DNA of 64,000 nt from Polytrichum commune (lineage: Eukaryota > Streptophyta > Polytrichopsida > Polytrichales > Polytrichaceae), in contig OX485804.1 of the NCBI GenBank assembly GCA_950295325.1, forward strand, positions 65,378,533 through 65,442,532. The letters are read 5' to 3'. Shown one piece after another: positions 1-11,784 of the stretch; position 1 is the stretch's first letter; every line of letters starts with the position of its first letter. Position numbers and translations under genes: made by a program. Under the pieces are notes generated by a model that was given only the letters and a program-made list of their open reading frames with translations, was not told where the DNA came from and made no database searches.

Positions 1-339
1 TTAAGACACAAACTATAAGAGTTTAGACAACAATTTTAGATGTATACTAAAAGAGGTTAAGACATAAACTAGAAGAGTTTAAGATATGAGACTTTACGAC
101 ATAATTCATGACACTTGTAGATTGAAGTCTATAAACATAAGACTTAAGACATAATGTTGACAATAACATGGCACGTAAGAAAAGAAAAAACTACGTGTGG
201 AGGGTGTAAGCAAACTATTGTGTCCTTATTTGGATGTCAAACTATAATTTTTACAACTCATGGATAAGTTATAATAAATCCTATGCTCAATGGTCTTTAC
301 ATCATATAAAATAAGACTCATGTATGTGACAAAATGTTA
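1..339. repeat. AT-rich stretch with a 56-bp direct repeat
   Basis: No gene is visible. The phrase TTAAGACAyAAACTAkAAGAG occurs at 1 and again at about 57, followed by looser echoes (taagact, taagacat) to about 150, so this is a short degenerate tandem repeat. It lies just upstream of the LINE remnant and may belong to it. Confidence 0.35.
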
Positions 340-2130
340 GCAACAAGTGTTTTTGAGCAATAGATATTGTCTTACCAATTTTTTACATCATATAGGGGAT
401 TTTTGGATCAGTTGCATATCCAGGCTCACAATCCCTATGAAAGATGTATATGGACTTATTATTTTCAATTTGTGTAGTAGAAATGTACAATATTCTCTTC
501 GAACTTTACCATGCTTGCACCCTATTGTTGAGTTCCTTATAGAATTATGGAATGTGATTGGGGAAGATTTTTTCCTAATGGTAAAGGGTGCAATCAATGG
601 TGGAAAGTTTTGGGAAGATTTCCACCTGGGTGTCAAAGGGGCTCCTAACACTTCTCCGCAAACAGACAAACAAAACTCTACAAACTCAAGCACTAGAGAC
701 AATTTCTCAACATTTCAATTACAAAATTACAAATTCTTTACAAAGACATTCTAAATAAACCACCACGTCGACTCATAGAGGTCATAAGCTTGAGCAAACA
801 ACTTTATCACACCTTAGACACATCTTTGAAAATGTATTATTGACACATGAAACGCTCTCACAAGCAATCAAAGCAACCATGATGTGGTTTTTCTCAAGTT
901 TGGCTTCTTGGAACTTCCTAGAACTTCATTCTCCAAGCTATGGCAATCATTGGGATCCATGAATGGATCACCAATATGGTTAAGTTGTTGTTCAATGATG
1001 CGTAAGCCATGGTCAACATCAATGGCCAACCTTCCAAATTTTCCTCCATCCTAAGAGGAGTGCGGAAAGGGTGCCCTTTAGTGCCGCTCCTCTTCCAAAC
1101 TGTATGAATGATCCTTGAGCACATGGTTAAGAGAGTAATGAAGAAAATGGAACTTAGAGGTGTAATGCTCACTAGGAATGTCCTTTAACAATTCATTGCT
1201 AAATTTGCAAATGAAACCTAACTTATCCTTGTTTGCTTGGTGAGGCTCCTCAACAACTTCATGAAGGTACTTGGATTTGTCATCAATTGGGATCATTTGG
1301 TAACATACTAGCATAGTACCGGTAGTACATGTGACGAGCTACTATGGTTAAATACATTTCAAATTTTTGAGAACAACTTTTGGCCTCACCTTAAGACACA
1401 AGATGTGAATAACTTTCTTGTCAACAAAGTAAAAAAGAACATTACCTAAATGATTGTCCCCCTCTCCAATGGGTTGCACATCATTGCATTGGACATTTGG
1501 TGGAATGAGAATCTTTAAGGGATTAGGCATGTTTTCTTTGAGTCTAGTTGTGCTCTAAGATAGGAATGCGGTCAACACCATTCACTGTAAGTTCCTTGAC
1601 ATTGAGACTATTGCCGTAAAAAATAAGCTTGATAATCATGAACATGGCACCATAAAGACGTTTCTTGTGTCATGATTGGACTATCATAGGCATCTTCCTC
1701 ACATATCCCTAAGAAAACATTGCTTGAAATTTGGGTTAGAAGCTTTATCTTGAATGATGAGACCCAATCATGAATGCCATTTTCAAAATTTGCATGATTA
1801 ACCCTATTCTCAAAAAGAATTGATGATGCACTTCTCTCCACCCATTCTAAAGTGATCATGATGCCACCGCTCTAAAGGATTTTTCACATGATAGACCCAC
1901 ATGCCTTGGCCATGAATATCAAGGCAAGGTGGTTATGCTTGGTCCAATTCACTACCAATCAAAATGGGGCCTAGAAAACCAAGTTTTGAGCCCTACATTG
2001 GCCACAAAGACACCATCAAGGTCAATCTTATCCAGTTCCAATGATGGTGAAGCAATGACCACCTTAGCTACAATTGTAACATTAAGAAAAACATCCTTTC
2101 AAGAAATAACCTCCTCTCCAAACCATATTT
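340..2130 (+). pseudogene. Decayed LINE (L1-like) reverse transcriptase
   Basis: Remnant of a non-LTR retrotransposon reverse transcriptase read on the plus strand through many stops and frameshifts. The clearest block is at about 930-1300: a stretch like the WI..L/NGQPS region, then GVRKGCPL at 1057-1080 (family consensus GVRQGCPL), then FANET near 1200 where an active enzyme has FADD(T). The catalytic aspartates are therefore lost. Upstream pieces (347-754, 780-920) and downstream pieces (1380-2130) appear to continue the same protein at low quality. No intact endonuclease, poly-A tail or target duplication was found. The RT motifs support a LINE; assignment to L1 rather than another clade is inference. 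Confidence 0.6.
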
Positions 2131-2634
2131 GAAAGGTGGCATGGAATGCTCAGTGTTGGCCATAAACTCAAATTATGAGATAATGTATGAGACAAGGAGA
2201 GGAGCAAAAAGGAAAGCGTGCTTCTTTGGGCCATCTAGAATAGAGTTGTGGTGGTCAACTCCTAGAGAGCTATGAGCCCAAAATGAGTGCTCATATTTGT
2301 TTTATGTTTAAAATTTAATTAGAATTGCAATTGGAGTGTTATTGAAACAATCAAAAGTATAAAAAGAGTGAGGCTTAGTGTGGATTTATGTTCAGGCCTT
2401 AAGCCATTTTGTGTGGTTAAGTAGAGGATTAGTGGCATTAGGGAGTGTTTTGATTAGAGGAGTAGTGTTTGATGAGGCAAGGGGAAGTGCCTTTGATTTA
2501 AATGTTTGAATTAGAACATGTTCTTGTTGGTTTAGGGGGTAAGGAGTTAGTGGATAGGATAAGGTCCTACCAAGTAGGAGAAGGCTAAGGAAGTTGTGGT
2601 TTTGGATGCCCTCCCTCTTTCCTTCCTCCTCTCT

Positions 2635-2640
<6 letters not shown>

Positions 2641-2676
<36 letters not shown>

Positions 2677-2701
2677 TGTGTGTGGGTGTGTGTGTGTGGG
2701 T
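2641..2701. repeat. Compound microsatellite (CT)16-(TG)n
   Basis: An uninterrupted CT dinucleotide run at 2641-2672 passes directly into TG/TGGG repeats ending near 2701. The Arg-Glu-rich minus-strand open frame across it is an artefact of the repeat. Confidence 0.95.
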
Positions 2702-4079
2702 GTTGTAGTGTGGTAGAACATATAATTGATTAGGGGGAACTTAGAAATATAGTTGATTAATGTGTGAATTAGGTAATGAGGGTTTAGGGGAATTAGTGAA
2801 ATTAAGTAGGGAAATTAGGTAGGGGGTTTGGGAAAATTAGTGGAATTAGTTGGGGGCTTAGTGGGATTAATTAGGAAGTTGCTTATTAGACTGTGAGGTT
2901 GCTGCTGGACTTCCCAGGACTGCTGGGATTAGGCCGCGAGGTTACGACGGAGCTGCCAAGACTGCTAGATGAATTTGGGTTTGACTTCAAGGCTTAATCC
3001 TAGTCTTTGAGGGATTTAAGTAGATGGCTTAAAGGGGACCAAGGTGACATAGAGGGGGAAAGCCCGTGGTGCTACCTTAGGCTCGGGGATAGTTTGTTAA
3101 TTAGGTTATTGCTTAATATTAGCTTAGATAGTTAGCTCATTAGCAAGCTAGGAGAATGCTATGATTGTGATGATAGAGAAGAGCGTTTGTCAACGCTTGT
3201 AATATTATCATGGAATGGATTGGTGTGCAAGATTTGATGGGAAATGTAATGGATTCTCACGAATTTGGTAAGATGGAGTTATGGAAACATGAATGTGATA
3301 TCCATTCCCTCACCCGGACTAGGACGCTTAAGGGTGGGTGGTTTGGCCTCACAAGAGCTCAATATACTATTCGAGTTATTGACAAATGCCACATGTAACC
3401 TTTTGACATTGCCGAGATTATTGTACACAGTTTTGGGACTCTAAGGTTGCTTGCAAAGGATGGGATAACTTGGTGAGAAACACTTATTGGATGAAGGCAA
3501 GGCCTCATTAAAAAGTTTCATGCAGACCTTTGGACTAGCATAGTGACATTTTGGGAAGAAAAACATTTTTCTAGGCTCAACAAAATCTCAAGAAATTGGC
3601 TCATCCTCACAAGATTTACTCTCATGACCAGGTGGATTGTGAGGATGGGCTTCAATTTCAATTACAATAGATGCAATGGGAAGAAAATGCAACATAATGT
3701 TTGACAAGGACTTCTTGAGTGTGCTATGATTGTTGGGTCAAAGCTCTTAAAGAAGAAGAGGCAACCGTCAACTACAAAGAAGTCATTGACAACTTAACTC
3801 ACTTTGGGGGGACAAAAACCTTCTTCACTTTCAATGAAATTCATAAATCCCTTGGGTTGCTAAGCCTCCCTATGTTGGTCTAGTTAATTAGGTTTAGATG
3901 TTGCATGACCCTCCTTGGGGTTCAGTGGTTCCAATGTGTGCACTGCACAGCTACTTTGGGTGGCCTTGTATGTGTAAATATAATGTTTCATCTTTATACA
4001 ACAAAGGTGGTGGTGGTGGTCTACGAAAGATGCACACATCTCCGACTAGCTTCCAAAGAAAAAAGACACATGCCAAAAA
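2702..4079. other. No recognisable gene
   Basis: 2702-2900 is G/T/A-rich and loosely repetitive (gaattaggtaggg, gaaattaggtagg, ggggcttag) without a fixed period. The rest is AT-rich sequence with frequent stops. A 62-codon open frame at 3210-3398 has no motif I recognise. Confidence 0.4.
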
Positions 4080-4329
4080 TTATTCCCCAAAAGAAACATG
4101 TGACAAAAGAAAGAGGAAACAAATGTGGAAATGTGGGGGACTGCAACTGTAAAATGTGCGCATGATGAGGGGAACTAGGGGGAGGTGGCGGGCATGGAGC
4201 TAAGGTGGCAATATGATATGAGCAATAGGACAAAGTAAAACAATTCAATTGAGAAGAGAAACTTTTTCTTTTTCTTTTTTCTTAAATTGCTCCATGAGCA
4301 TGATGGCATGTCGTTGGGGATAGGGATAT
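4080..4329 (+). repeat. Dispersed repeat, copy 1 (inverted copy at 31.4-31.6 kb)
   Basis: The segment from aaacatgtgacaaaag through the GGAAACrAATGTGGAAA phrase reappears on the minus strand at about 31370-31585. In copy 1 a solo LTR has landed at its right end (at 4330). The second copy has no LTR at the matching place, so it may approximate the empty site, but the alignment is loose there. Confidence 0.5.
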
Positions 4330-5259
4330 TGTTGCAACCCTTGCTAGCCCCCTTAACAATCTTAGTCATTTTTCAATTCTAGTAAAGGTCACGAGCGCTA
4401 ACTCTTTGTATTCCACCATGCTAGTGGTTAGCACCCCGTATCGTGGACCTTAAAATTCATAGGAGAGAACCAACCCTCCTACTTTGCTATCGGGACTCAC
4501 CCCTTACGCAATAACCAATTCTTAGATGTGAACTTCCATCCATGGAAGTCCAATCTTATGTTGATCATCGCGTTGCCGGAGCAACACTACAACAACCCGA
4601 ACCATACTAGGCAACTATGCCCTCATATTGGGCCAATGTCCATGGGCCTCGGGTGGGTTCGGCCACACCACCTCACCCATATAAGCCTCTAGGACTTTTG
4701 GCAGGGCCCCTTTACCAAGAGTTGGGGCCAAGTAGACATTTTCCCTTAGCCGCTGGGGCTAGAAACCCCCAACAGCTTCAGAACACCATAACTTCCTTGT
4801 ATGATATTGGATGCTAACAAGCGACCACTTCATCGTCATCTACGTTTCATGTACATGCCTATGGACTCCTCATTTTCCCCATTTGGGCAAGTATTGAGGA
4901 ATTTATGCCTGTTCAAACCTTGGCAGTCCCGGGAGCCACTCCCATGCCACTGCTGTAGCAGGGCGATGTCCCGGGACAACACCCCACTCAAATTGCCATA
5001 TCTCTTAGCTCATACCTCCAATTGAGGTGTTATTGAGCATTCTAGAATCAACACGCCATAAACTACGCATAGCTCATGACCTTACCCTTGTGCCTCCTAG
5101 TCTCCATGGGTGGGAGGCGTTCCCAACACTCGGGGCCCTCACCCACACTAGGATCACTTGGGCCCTCTCACCAACAACGCCACAAGTCCCGGGTGTCACT
5201 CCGGGGTCCCCCTTGTGCCCATGGTGTTTCGGGCATTCCTCATGGAGAGGTGCGCGACA
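4330..5259 (+). mobile_element. Solo LTR with perfect 5-bp target duplication
   Basis: A 930-bp segment starts TGTTGCAACC and ends GGTGCGCGACA, which gives near-perfect TGTyGC/GCGACA terminal inverted repeats as in LTRs. It is flanked by an exact 5-bp direct repeat GATAT (4325-4329 and 5260-5264). A second copy, TGTCGCAACC...GCGACA, lies at 55979-56971. No internal retrotransposon domain adjoins either copy, so both are best read as solo LTRs left by LTR-LTR recombination. The open frames inside are incidental. The interior is more GC-rich than its surroundings. Orientation is arbitrary. Confidence 0.85.
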
Positions 5260-5619
5260 GATATGAACATGGGCATGGGCATACATGCATATGGCCGGTA
5301 TGCACGGACATGGGTATATGATTGCATGGGTGTATGGTGTTGGGTTCATCCAAGATATCAATTCATATACACGGGTCCATACTAATTCATCTGAAGAAGA
5401 AGACGAAATTCAAACATTTGAAATCACCCCAATAGGTGCCACATTCAACAATAGTCAAGAGCACTTGGTGCTTAGCCTAGCTCCGTAAACCCACCTCAAA
5501 TTTACATACAAATCTAAGCCTATGTCCATGTGATCAACAACTAGTAAGGACTTGCAAACTACATGTGTGGAATTTGCACTAACTCCAAGTCAAAATATGG
5601 ATGTGGCTTACACTAAATG

Positions 5620-7290
5620 CCTAAAATAGTGTACCTCTAATATCCACCGCCTCTAAGATCTTTGTGGCATTTTACACAGACTACGGTGCAATGGTGTACT
5701 GGTGGTTAATCAAAATAAGCAATATTTAATGGTTGTGGATGTTACCTAAGATTTAGTTGAACAATAACATGTATGGAGTTGTGAAGAACCTATGTGACAC
5801 TCACACTATTACTAGTGCAAAATTCATGTGGCCCACATATCTCAAATGTTGTACTCTCATCATCCACTGCCTTTGAGGCTTCATTGTGAAGTTTTCCGAG
5901 GACTAAGTTATACTTTTCTTGTAGGTTTATAGGATTAATCATGTGCATGTCATCTTAAGATTGGTTGGTTAAGTTGTAAGGAGTTGTGATCCATATGTCT
6001 ACATGTGTGGCACCCATAATAATTCCAAGTGAAATATCACTATAGCCCACACTAAATTCCTCTAATAGGACATTTCATGCGCAATCACTTTAAGATCTTC
6101 ATGAAAATTTTACATAGAGTGCATCGATTAAAAATAAGCATGTGCCTGTCATGTAAGGATTAGTTGGACAATCTTTAAAGAGTTGTAAAGCGTTGTTAGT
6201 CTGTCTACATTATCAAGTGCATAAGAAGTGTTTGCCACTTCAAATACCTTAAAAAACATCCTTTCACTATCCACCGCCTTTGAGGTACAAGGAAAATCCA
6301 AGTGAGGTATTTATGACATTTACAAAGATCAAGATTGTAGTGTGAGTTAATAGAAGTAAGCATGTGCATAACATCTGAGGATTGATTGGTCGACCTTGAA
6401 AAGATTGTGCAGCAATGTTGTTGCAAGATGCATGTTCTAATTCTAAGTTCAAATTGGTGTGTCCCACATTAAACATTTTAAATAATGCTCTTTCACCATC
6501 CACCAACTTTAAGGTGTGAGTGAGGTCTTTGTGACATTTTACAAAGATTGCATGCTAAAGGTAGGGGTGTATAGACCGACCCTTTGGGCATTTCAACACA
6601 CATCCAGAGTCCACATGGATTAGTGGTATGAAAAAATGGCTCAACAAATTGGCTTAGACATGGTAGGAAAAAATAAAAATAAAAATATACAATATATTAA
6701 GATATTGCAAATTCTTGAAGTCACTTCCCTCCTAGCTACTTTGGTCTTGCCCTATGCCGTACTTAGTTCCATTGCAATCGGCTTCCAAAACTATCACTCT
6801 TCAAAATCAACCATGTTTTGTGTCCAAAACCATCCCCACCGACCCACACTAAAACCAACTCCATCTAATTAACAAAAGTTGAGTCTTTATAACTTATGCA
6901 TAAGGGACTCAAATAAAACATATAGGTAATCCACCCTTAGCCACGTTATGATGCTCTCCCAAATCCACTTGCATTTTGCGTTGTAGCATTTGGACAGTTT
7001 GAGGTGTGTCTTGATTACAGTTCTAGGAGGCTTGCATGGAGTGCGGTTTTGAAACAGGGATGGGTTTAACACTATCTACGTTAATGCGGGTACATAAGAC
7101 AAGCATGTGCATGTCTTCTAAGGATTAGTTGGTCAATCTTGAAAGCTCATTACAAAGCAATATTATTGTTGCACCTCCATTGTTTCCAAGTGCAAAATTA
7201 GTGTGGCCCATGTTAAATAGCTCAAATACTATACCTCCACCATCCACCACCGCCTTTGAGGTCTTTGGGACACTTTTAGTATCATGCATA
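5620..7290. repeat. Degenerate tandem array, about 190-230 bp units
   Basis: A unit containing GTGGCCCACAyTAAA, then CATCCACCGCCTTTGAGG, then TTTGTGACATTTTACA, AAGCATGTGCATGTC and a GGATTAGTTGGTCAA phrase repeats with landmarks at about 5641, 5861, 6079, 6268, 6497 and 7241. Units diverge by many substitutions and indels. About 520 bp (6560-7085) of unrelated sequence separates the last unit from the others and may be an insertion. The array has satellite-like character but is old. Confidence 0.75.
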
Positions 7291-7395
7291 TGTCAATGTA
7301 GCCGGGGGTTCGTTAGGTGGTCGAATTTGATAGTTTACCTTCCACTTTCAGCCTTCAGGCTTATGTCCCACAAGAGATTGTCGCTTGCAGTCTAA

Positions 7396-7695
7396 GGGCC
7401 ACTTCACACTCTACAAGCCAAGGGCCGTGACCATGTAGTTGTCAATGCCCTTGATTCTCATCCACATGTTGTGTCACTAATATAGTCTGTTGGGACATAT
7501 GCAAATCATGAAACATCACTTATAATTTGTCATGTAGGAAATCATGTAGACTTTTTATCCATGATAATATGTTTGGGGTCTTTAGGCCTTCACCTTCTAG
7601 TGTGAAGTAATCTTGAACGGTCTTAGCCTTTTGACCAATGAGGGATCCTAGAATGCAATGATCACAGGCCTTCAGTCTTGCGTGTGAAGTGGCCC
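7396..7695. mobile_element. Harbinger-like MITE (family H), copy 1
   Basis: A 300-bp non-autonomous element with terminal inverted repeats GGGCCACTTCACAC / GTGTGAAGTGGCCC, flanked by the direct repeat TAA (7393-7395, 7696-7698). A TTA/TAA target duplication and G-rich termini are typical of the PIF/Harbinger superfamily. It carries no transposase. Four further copies with the same ends lie at 18135, 20941, 36968 and 44579. Confidence 0.8.
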
Positions 7696-7783
7696 TAAAT
7701 AAGGTCAATTGGGTACTCAACGCTTGGACCCTTCTAAGGAATTATGATGACGCTAAGATGAAAGGGTCTTAAATGATCATTTT

Positions 7784-7990
7784 TTTTACTAGCCCACTTC
7801 TCCAAGGATTGAAACACGTGATTAGTACAGTATAGTTAACAAATCTAAACCAAAGTCGTAGCCACTTTCCTCACAATTTGCAAAGCTTGTACAAATATCT
7901 TATTCGTTATGAAAATGAAAATTCACATGCTCATTAAATGGTCATATGAGTCCCTGCAATTATGTTGACTATTGAACCTATAACTGAGGT
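7784..7990 (+). repeat. Dispersed repeat family R6, copy
   Basis: Shares phrases such as CCACTTCTCCAAGGAT, AAACACGTGATTAGTAC, TCTTATTCrTTATsA, CTCATTAAATGGTCATA and GTTGACTATTGAACCTA with copies near 18.8, 22.2, 23.4, 35.3, 42.6, 47.3, 48.0 and 61.1 kb. No coding capacity is seen. It is probably a transposon fragment of unknown class. Confidence 0.6.
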
Positions 7991-8191
7991 ATGGCATGAA
8001 GTATTTTTGACTTCTCATGCGGAACCAAGTGCAATGAACCAATGAGAGACTTCACTTGTGTGTAAGAGATTGATCACATGAAAAGACAATTCTTTGTATG
8101 TACTGACTATCCACTAATTAAGTCTAGTCAATGTTCTTACTGAACTGCATGAAAAACAAGACTACTGTAATCTTATGACATCCCTACTTAA

Positions 8192-9016
8192 CCCCTAAGT
8201 GCCCGAGCAACCATATATGGTTGACCAAAAATTTCGGCTCGTTTGTGTGTGGGCAGGTAAATTCCTTTGACCGTGTAAAATTTTTTGGCGGGCAGTATGG
8301 AAGGCCAACTTTTGGATTGAGGCATTTTTGACCAAAAAGAGTAAATATTCGATTTTAGAGAGGGTCGCAAAGGCATATATGTCCGTGATATAGGGAATGG
8401 GTGGAGAAAGTGCTTTACTATTTCCTCAATGTTTCAGCTAATTGGACTATTGTACTTGTTTTTGACATCCAAAGAGTTCTCATTATTCATTTCTTTTGAA
8501 AAGTGTCATAGTGGAAAGAGTAAAAAAATTCCGTATTTTTGACCGTCGAATATTAGTATTCACAATTACCAATGTGAAGTAATTTGCAATATCAAATCGT
8601 CAAGTGTTAAAATAAAGAAAATGCATTTCAAGAATTGCAAGGAGGATTGCAAAATGATTGGGATAGCTCTATATGCATACATAGGGTCTTTGGAATCACA
8701 TTTTCGTATTCTTTCACATGTTGGAGTTGTTCGTGTCACCTCAAACTCCTAAAAACACTTATGAGCAAATCATACCAACATTGTGGGGAGAGGCGGCATA
8801 CAAAAAAAAGAATGTATACATTTCTCTTGTTTGAATCTCACAACTCTTATGCAATCTCGGTCTCAAAATTGGTATGCATACTAATAAACAAGTTTTTTAA
8901 ACATCTATATGGTTAGATTTTGGATAAAAGACAAATTCCTCCATTGGGGATTGTACTAAAGCCATGCACATATTTCTTAGGAAAAGTGCATTCCGAAAGG
9001 CTTGGGCACTTAGGGG
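8192..9016. mobile_element. TTAA-flanked inverted-repeat element, copy 1 (piggyBac-like?)
   Basis: An 825-bp segment begins CCCCTAAGTGCCCGAGC and ends GCTTGGGCACTTAGGGG, and is flanked by TTAA at 8188-8191 and 9017-9020. TTAA duplication plus C-rich ends is the piggyBac signature. However, the outer three bases (TAC...GTA) also match in inverted orientation, so TTAA could instead lie within a longer inverted repeat. No transposase is visible. A diverged second copy lies at 19270-19791. Confidence 0.55.
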
Positions 9017-9020
9017 TTAA

Positions 9021-10003
9021 GTACCTTCACTCTAGTTTAGTCTCAGATAACCTTGAGTGAATGAGCAGTTCAGGCCCTGTTTACAAACATACTCACTGGG
9101 AGTTGTCAATGGTGTGTAATGAGTTCACCAGAAAACTATGAATCTCCACCCCAAATATCATGTGACACCTTGTCTAAGGTATGTGGGTGTTGTTTGGTTT
9201 GTTTTCCACGTTCTCCAACTTCTACCGATTGGATTTACACAACAAAACTCGTGTTGCATTACCAAATCTACGATGAAAACACCTACAAAAACCAAATTGA
9301 AAATTAAAGCTCTCCAAATCTAGTTATGGTTATCAGAAGTGCATGTTTGTTGATTTTTAAACTAAATACATGGGTCTTCCTGAGATGTTCAATATTGAGT
9401 GTAGAGTAGTTATTAGTATTGAAGAAGTACTCCGATCTCTTTTGAACATCTATCTTTATGATGTTTGCTCTTTGATCCTCACCAAACCACATACCAATCA
9501 AATCTAGGAGTTTAATTAAGGAAACAAGCCACTTAAGACCCACCTACCTTAGCTCCCACCCAATGATTGCAAGATCTTTAATGTGGGTTGATAATGAAAA
9601 ATGTGGGCTACACTTAATGAGATGTTTAGTGTAGTGCCATTAAATCGGTTAAATTGATGGACACACTTAATTTACAACGCAACAAACCCAAGTCGGATTT
9701 CCCTTTGGAATATGGGATATTTTTATTTTGTGTAATTGCACCCCACTACTTTTGAGTTGGGCCCCTGGGAATTGCAGCCAATTCTATTATAGAAAAATTA
9801 AAAAAAATTAAAAAATTAAAAAATATATGCATCACAGGCCCCAAATTAGTCTAAAGGGACTTTCTTGAGATAAATAAACCACAAACCTATGGGATTCATG
9901 GTTTTTATAGACCTCTTTTACCTTGGTAATAAATGGTGGGGTTCCAACTCAAAGAGGTGGGCATCTAACCGTGGCCCAATGAAGTTAAGTTTTTCTTTCA
10001 TAA
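9021..10003. other. No recognisable gene
   Basis: AT-rich sequence with short open frames and no motif. A small inverted motif (ACACTTAATGAGAtgTTTAGTGT) is present near 9615-9640. Confidence 0.4.
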
Positions 10004-10227
10004 CAATCACTGGGGAGAACGGACTCCTTGTTACACGTGAAGTGTTTGAGTTTGAAAAATAATTGGTTGAAGTTCAAGACTTCACGAACAATACCGATCA
10101 CTTTAGATGAATTTATAAAACCCCAAGTTTATCAAGAAAAACCGAAAGATGTGAAACATGTAACCAGTTGGACCGTTGGAAACACGGGATCTCGACCGAT
10201 TATGCCCAAATATCTCCCCGGACACTG
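10004..10227. mobile_element. hAT-like MITE (family h), copy 1
   Basis: A 224-bp element starting CAATCACTGGGGAGAACGG and ending ATCTCCCCGGACACTG, whose ends match the CArTGnnCGGGGAGA inverted terminus of six other copies. The 8-bp flanks are TTTCATAA and TTTCATAT (9996-10003, 10228-10235), 7 of 8 identical, as expected for hAT insertions. AACCGGTT-like subterminal motifs recur inside. Confidence 0.8.
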
Positions 10228-10480
10228 TTTCATATTGATAAATAAAATAGGTAAATATCTTTCAGTTATCATGCAAATCTGCTGGAGCACTGGAGACAAC
10301 CAAGCTAAGGTAGCAGGAAGAAACACCGTTCAAGCCCACTGTCTGTGGAATGGAGACATCAGATTGATTGGAGAGAAATAATAAGCCTCTCTGTGGCTCT
10401 AGCCATGGTGAGCTCGATCTGATCAGCTTCCACAGGTACCCTATATATATATATTAAGGCCTGGGGCCTTCTTGTGGCAC

Positions 10481-10709
10481 CAGTGATCGGGGAGATTTTT
10501 GGGCATAATCGGTTGAGATCCTAGTGGTGTTTGCAAGTCCAACCGGTTACATGTTGACATCCTCCGGTTTTCCTTTATTGAATTGGGGTATAATTTATAA
10601 ATTCCTCTAAAATAATCGGTAATTTTCCTGCAGTCTTGAACTTCAACCGGTTATTTCTCAACCTCAACCAGTTCATCTGTAACTAACTGCCGGTTCTCCC
10701 CGATCATTG
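10481..10709. mobile_element. hAT-like MITE (family h), copy 2
   Basis: A 229-bp element starting CAGTGATCGGGGAGATTTTT and ending GTTCTCCCCGATCATTG, in reverse orientation to copy 1. The flanks are GTGGCAC on the left and GTGGGCAC on the right, an 8-bp duplication with one base lost. The interior has CAACCGGTTA and CAACCAGTTC repeats. Confidence 0.8.
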
Positions 10710-10785
10710 GTGGGCACTCCATAATCGATTTCGACTCTTGGGAATTGTCTCCTTCAGTTCACAAAGATTGTGAACCGCACGCGTC

Positions 10786-10945
10786 TGAGATGACCCTAAA
10801 CTATCGGATGATAATGGAAATGTACTCAAACCGCATGGAGTGGGTGGCGGTTCGATTCCCGGCTGTGAAATCGTCTCTCTACTTGACGGAAAACTAGTCA
10901 AGTGGTCAAGCGCTTCCTGTGTTCCAAAACAAAAAAACAAAAAAA
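10786..10945 (+). mobile_element. SINE-B, copy 1
   Basis: A short element from GAGATGACCCTAAACTA to an A-rich tail (CAAAAAAACAAAAAAAG). It contains GGTTCGATTCCCGG, a perfect RNA polymerase III B-box, at about 10849-10862; a clear A-box is not visible. Flanks resemble a target duplication: GATTGTGAACCGCA (10766) and GATTACGAACCCCA (10946). The second copy is at 13604-13847. Confidence 0.65.
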
Positions 10946-10959
10946 GATTACGAACCCCA

Positions 10960-11784
10960 TCGGCTGTAATTTCAAGTTTCAAAATCAAAGTTGAGGAAAA
11001 TTACGAGGGATCAAAGTGATGATTCTTCTTCTTTCAAATGATCGTGTAGACTTTTCCAATTGTGTTGACTTCTTAAACGTAGTCGAAGGGTGTCTACATT
11101 CTGAACACACGATCTAATCTCATTGTAACATGTGTCTTTTTAGTGTATGTTCTTAACTACAAGTCCGTGTCATATACCACCCAAAGATAAGTGGCTGGCT
11201 GAGAAGAGTGAGCACATGAGGCCCCATATATTTGTTAACCACTTTTGTCCAAGCTTGTAGGGTTTTTTTTCCAAGACAGTTCTACTCATTGTCTTTTCAT
11301 GTGGCCAAGATAATGCTCTCTTGAAATATACATTCCTTTTGAGTTCCAATAATAAATATAATATCAAGAGAACAATCCTTAGATGTGTGGCTGAAGCTCA
11401 TACACGGGTGGGTCACTCTATATGATTTTTGTGCACCACATATGGTGGATGGGTATTTGTTTAGGGCCTATTTACTTCCAAGACATGAATTAAATGTTCC
11501 CTATAATTACTTAAATTTTCAAAACGACTTATTTGTTTGCACCCTACCATTACTTGTATTTCCCATGTCAATGCAATTTATTATATTCTACAGCTACGAA
11601 CAAAACTAAGTACGTTGTACACAAACTCAACTTCGGCTCCCATTATCAGCCGATTCAAATTAGAAAACAAAGTGATCAAGTGATCAAAGCAAGAGTCCAA
11701 GTAATCAATTGCATAAATGTGAAACCAAGAAGAGAAAAGGGTTAAGGCTTTCTAAAATAGGAAATGTTGAAGTGGTTAGGGTCA
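10960..11784. other. No recognisable gene
   Basis: Nothing coding is recognised. About 50 bases at 11150-11200 (TTCTTAACTACAAG onwards) recur at 25705-25755, so a repeat fragment is present. Confidence 0.35.

Noticed and set aside
2392-2721. 109-codon frame rich in Arg-Glu repeats
   Set aside because: It is the CT/TG microsatellite read in translation and has no independent support.
2740-2880. TTTAGGGG / TTAGGTAGGG phrases suggesting interstitial telomeric repeats
   Set aside because: Only isolated partial matches to the plant telomere unit with no run of consecutive units.
4898-5265. Overlapping 67-95 codon frames on both strands
   Set aside because: They lie in the solo LTR and are products of its high GC content.
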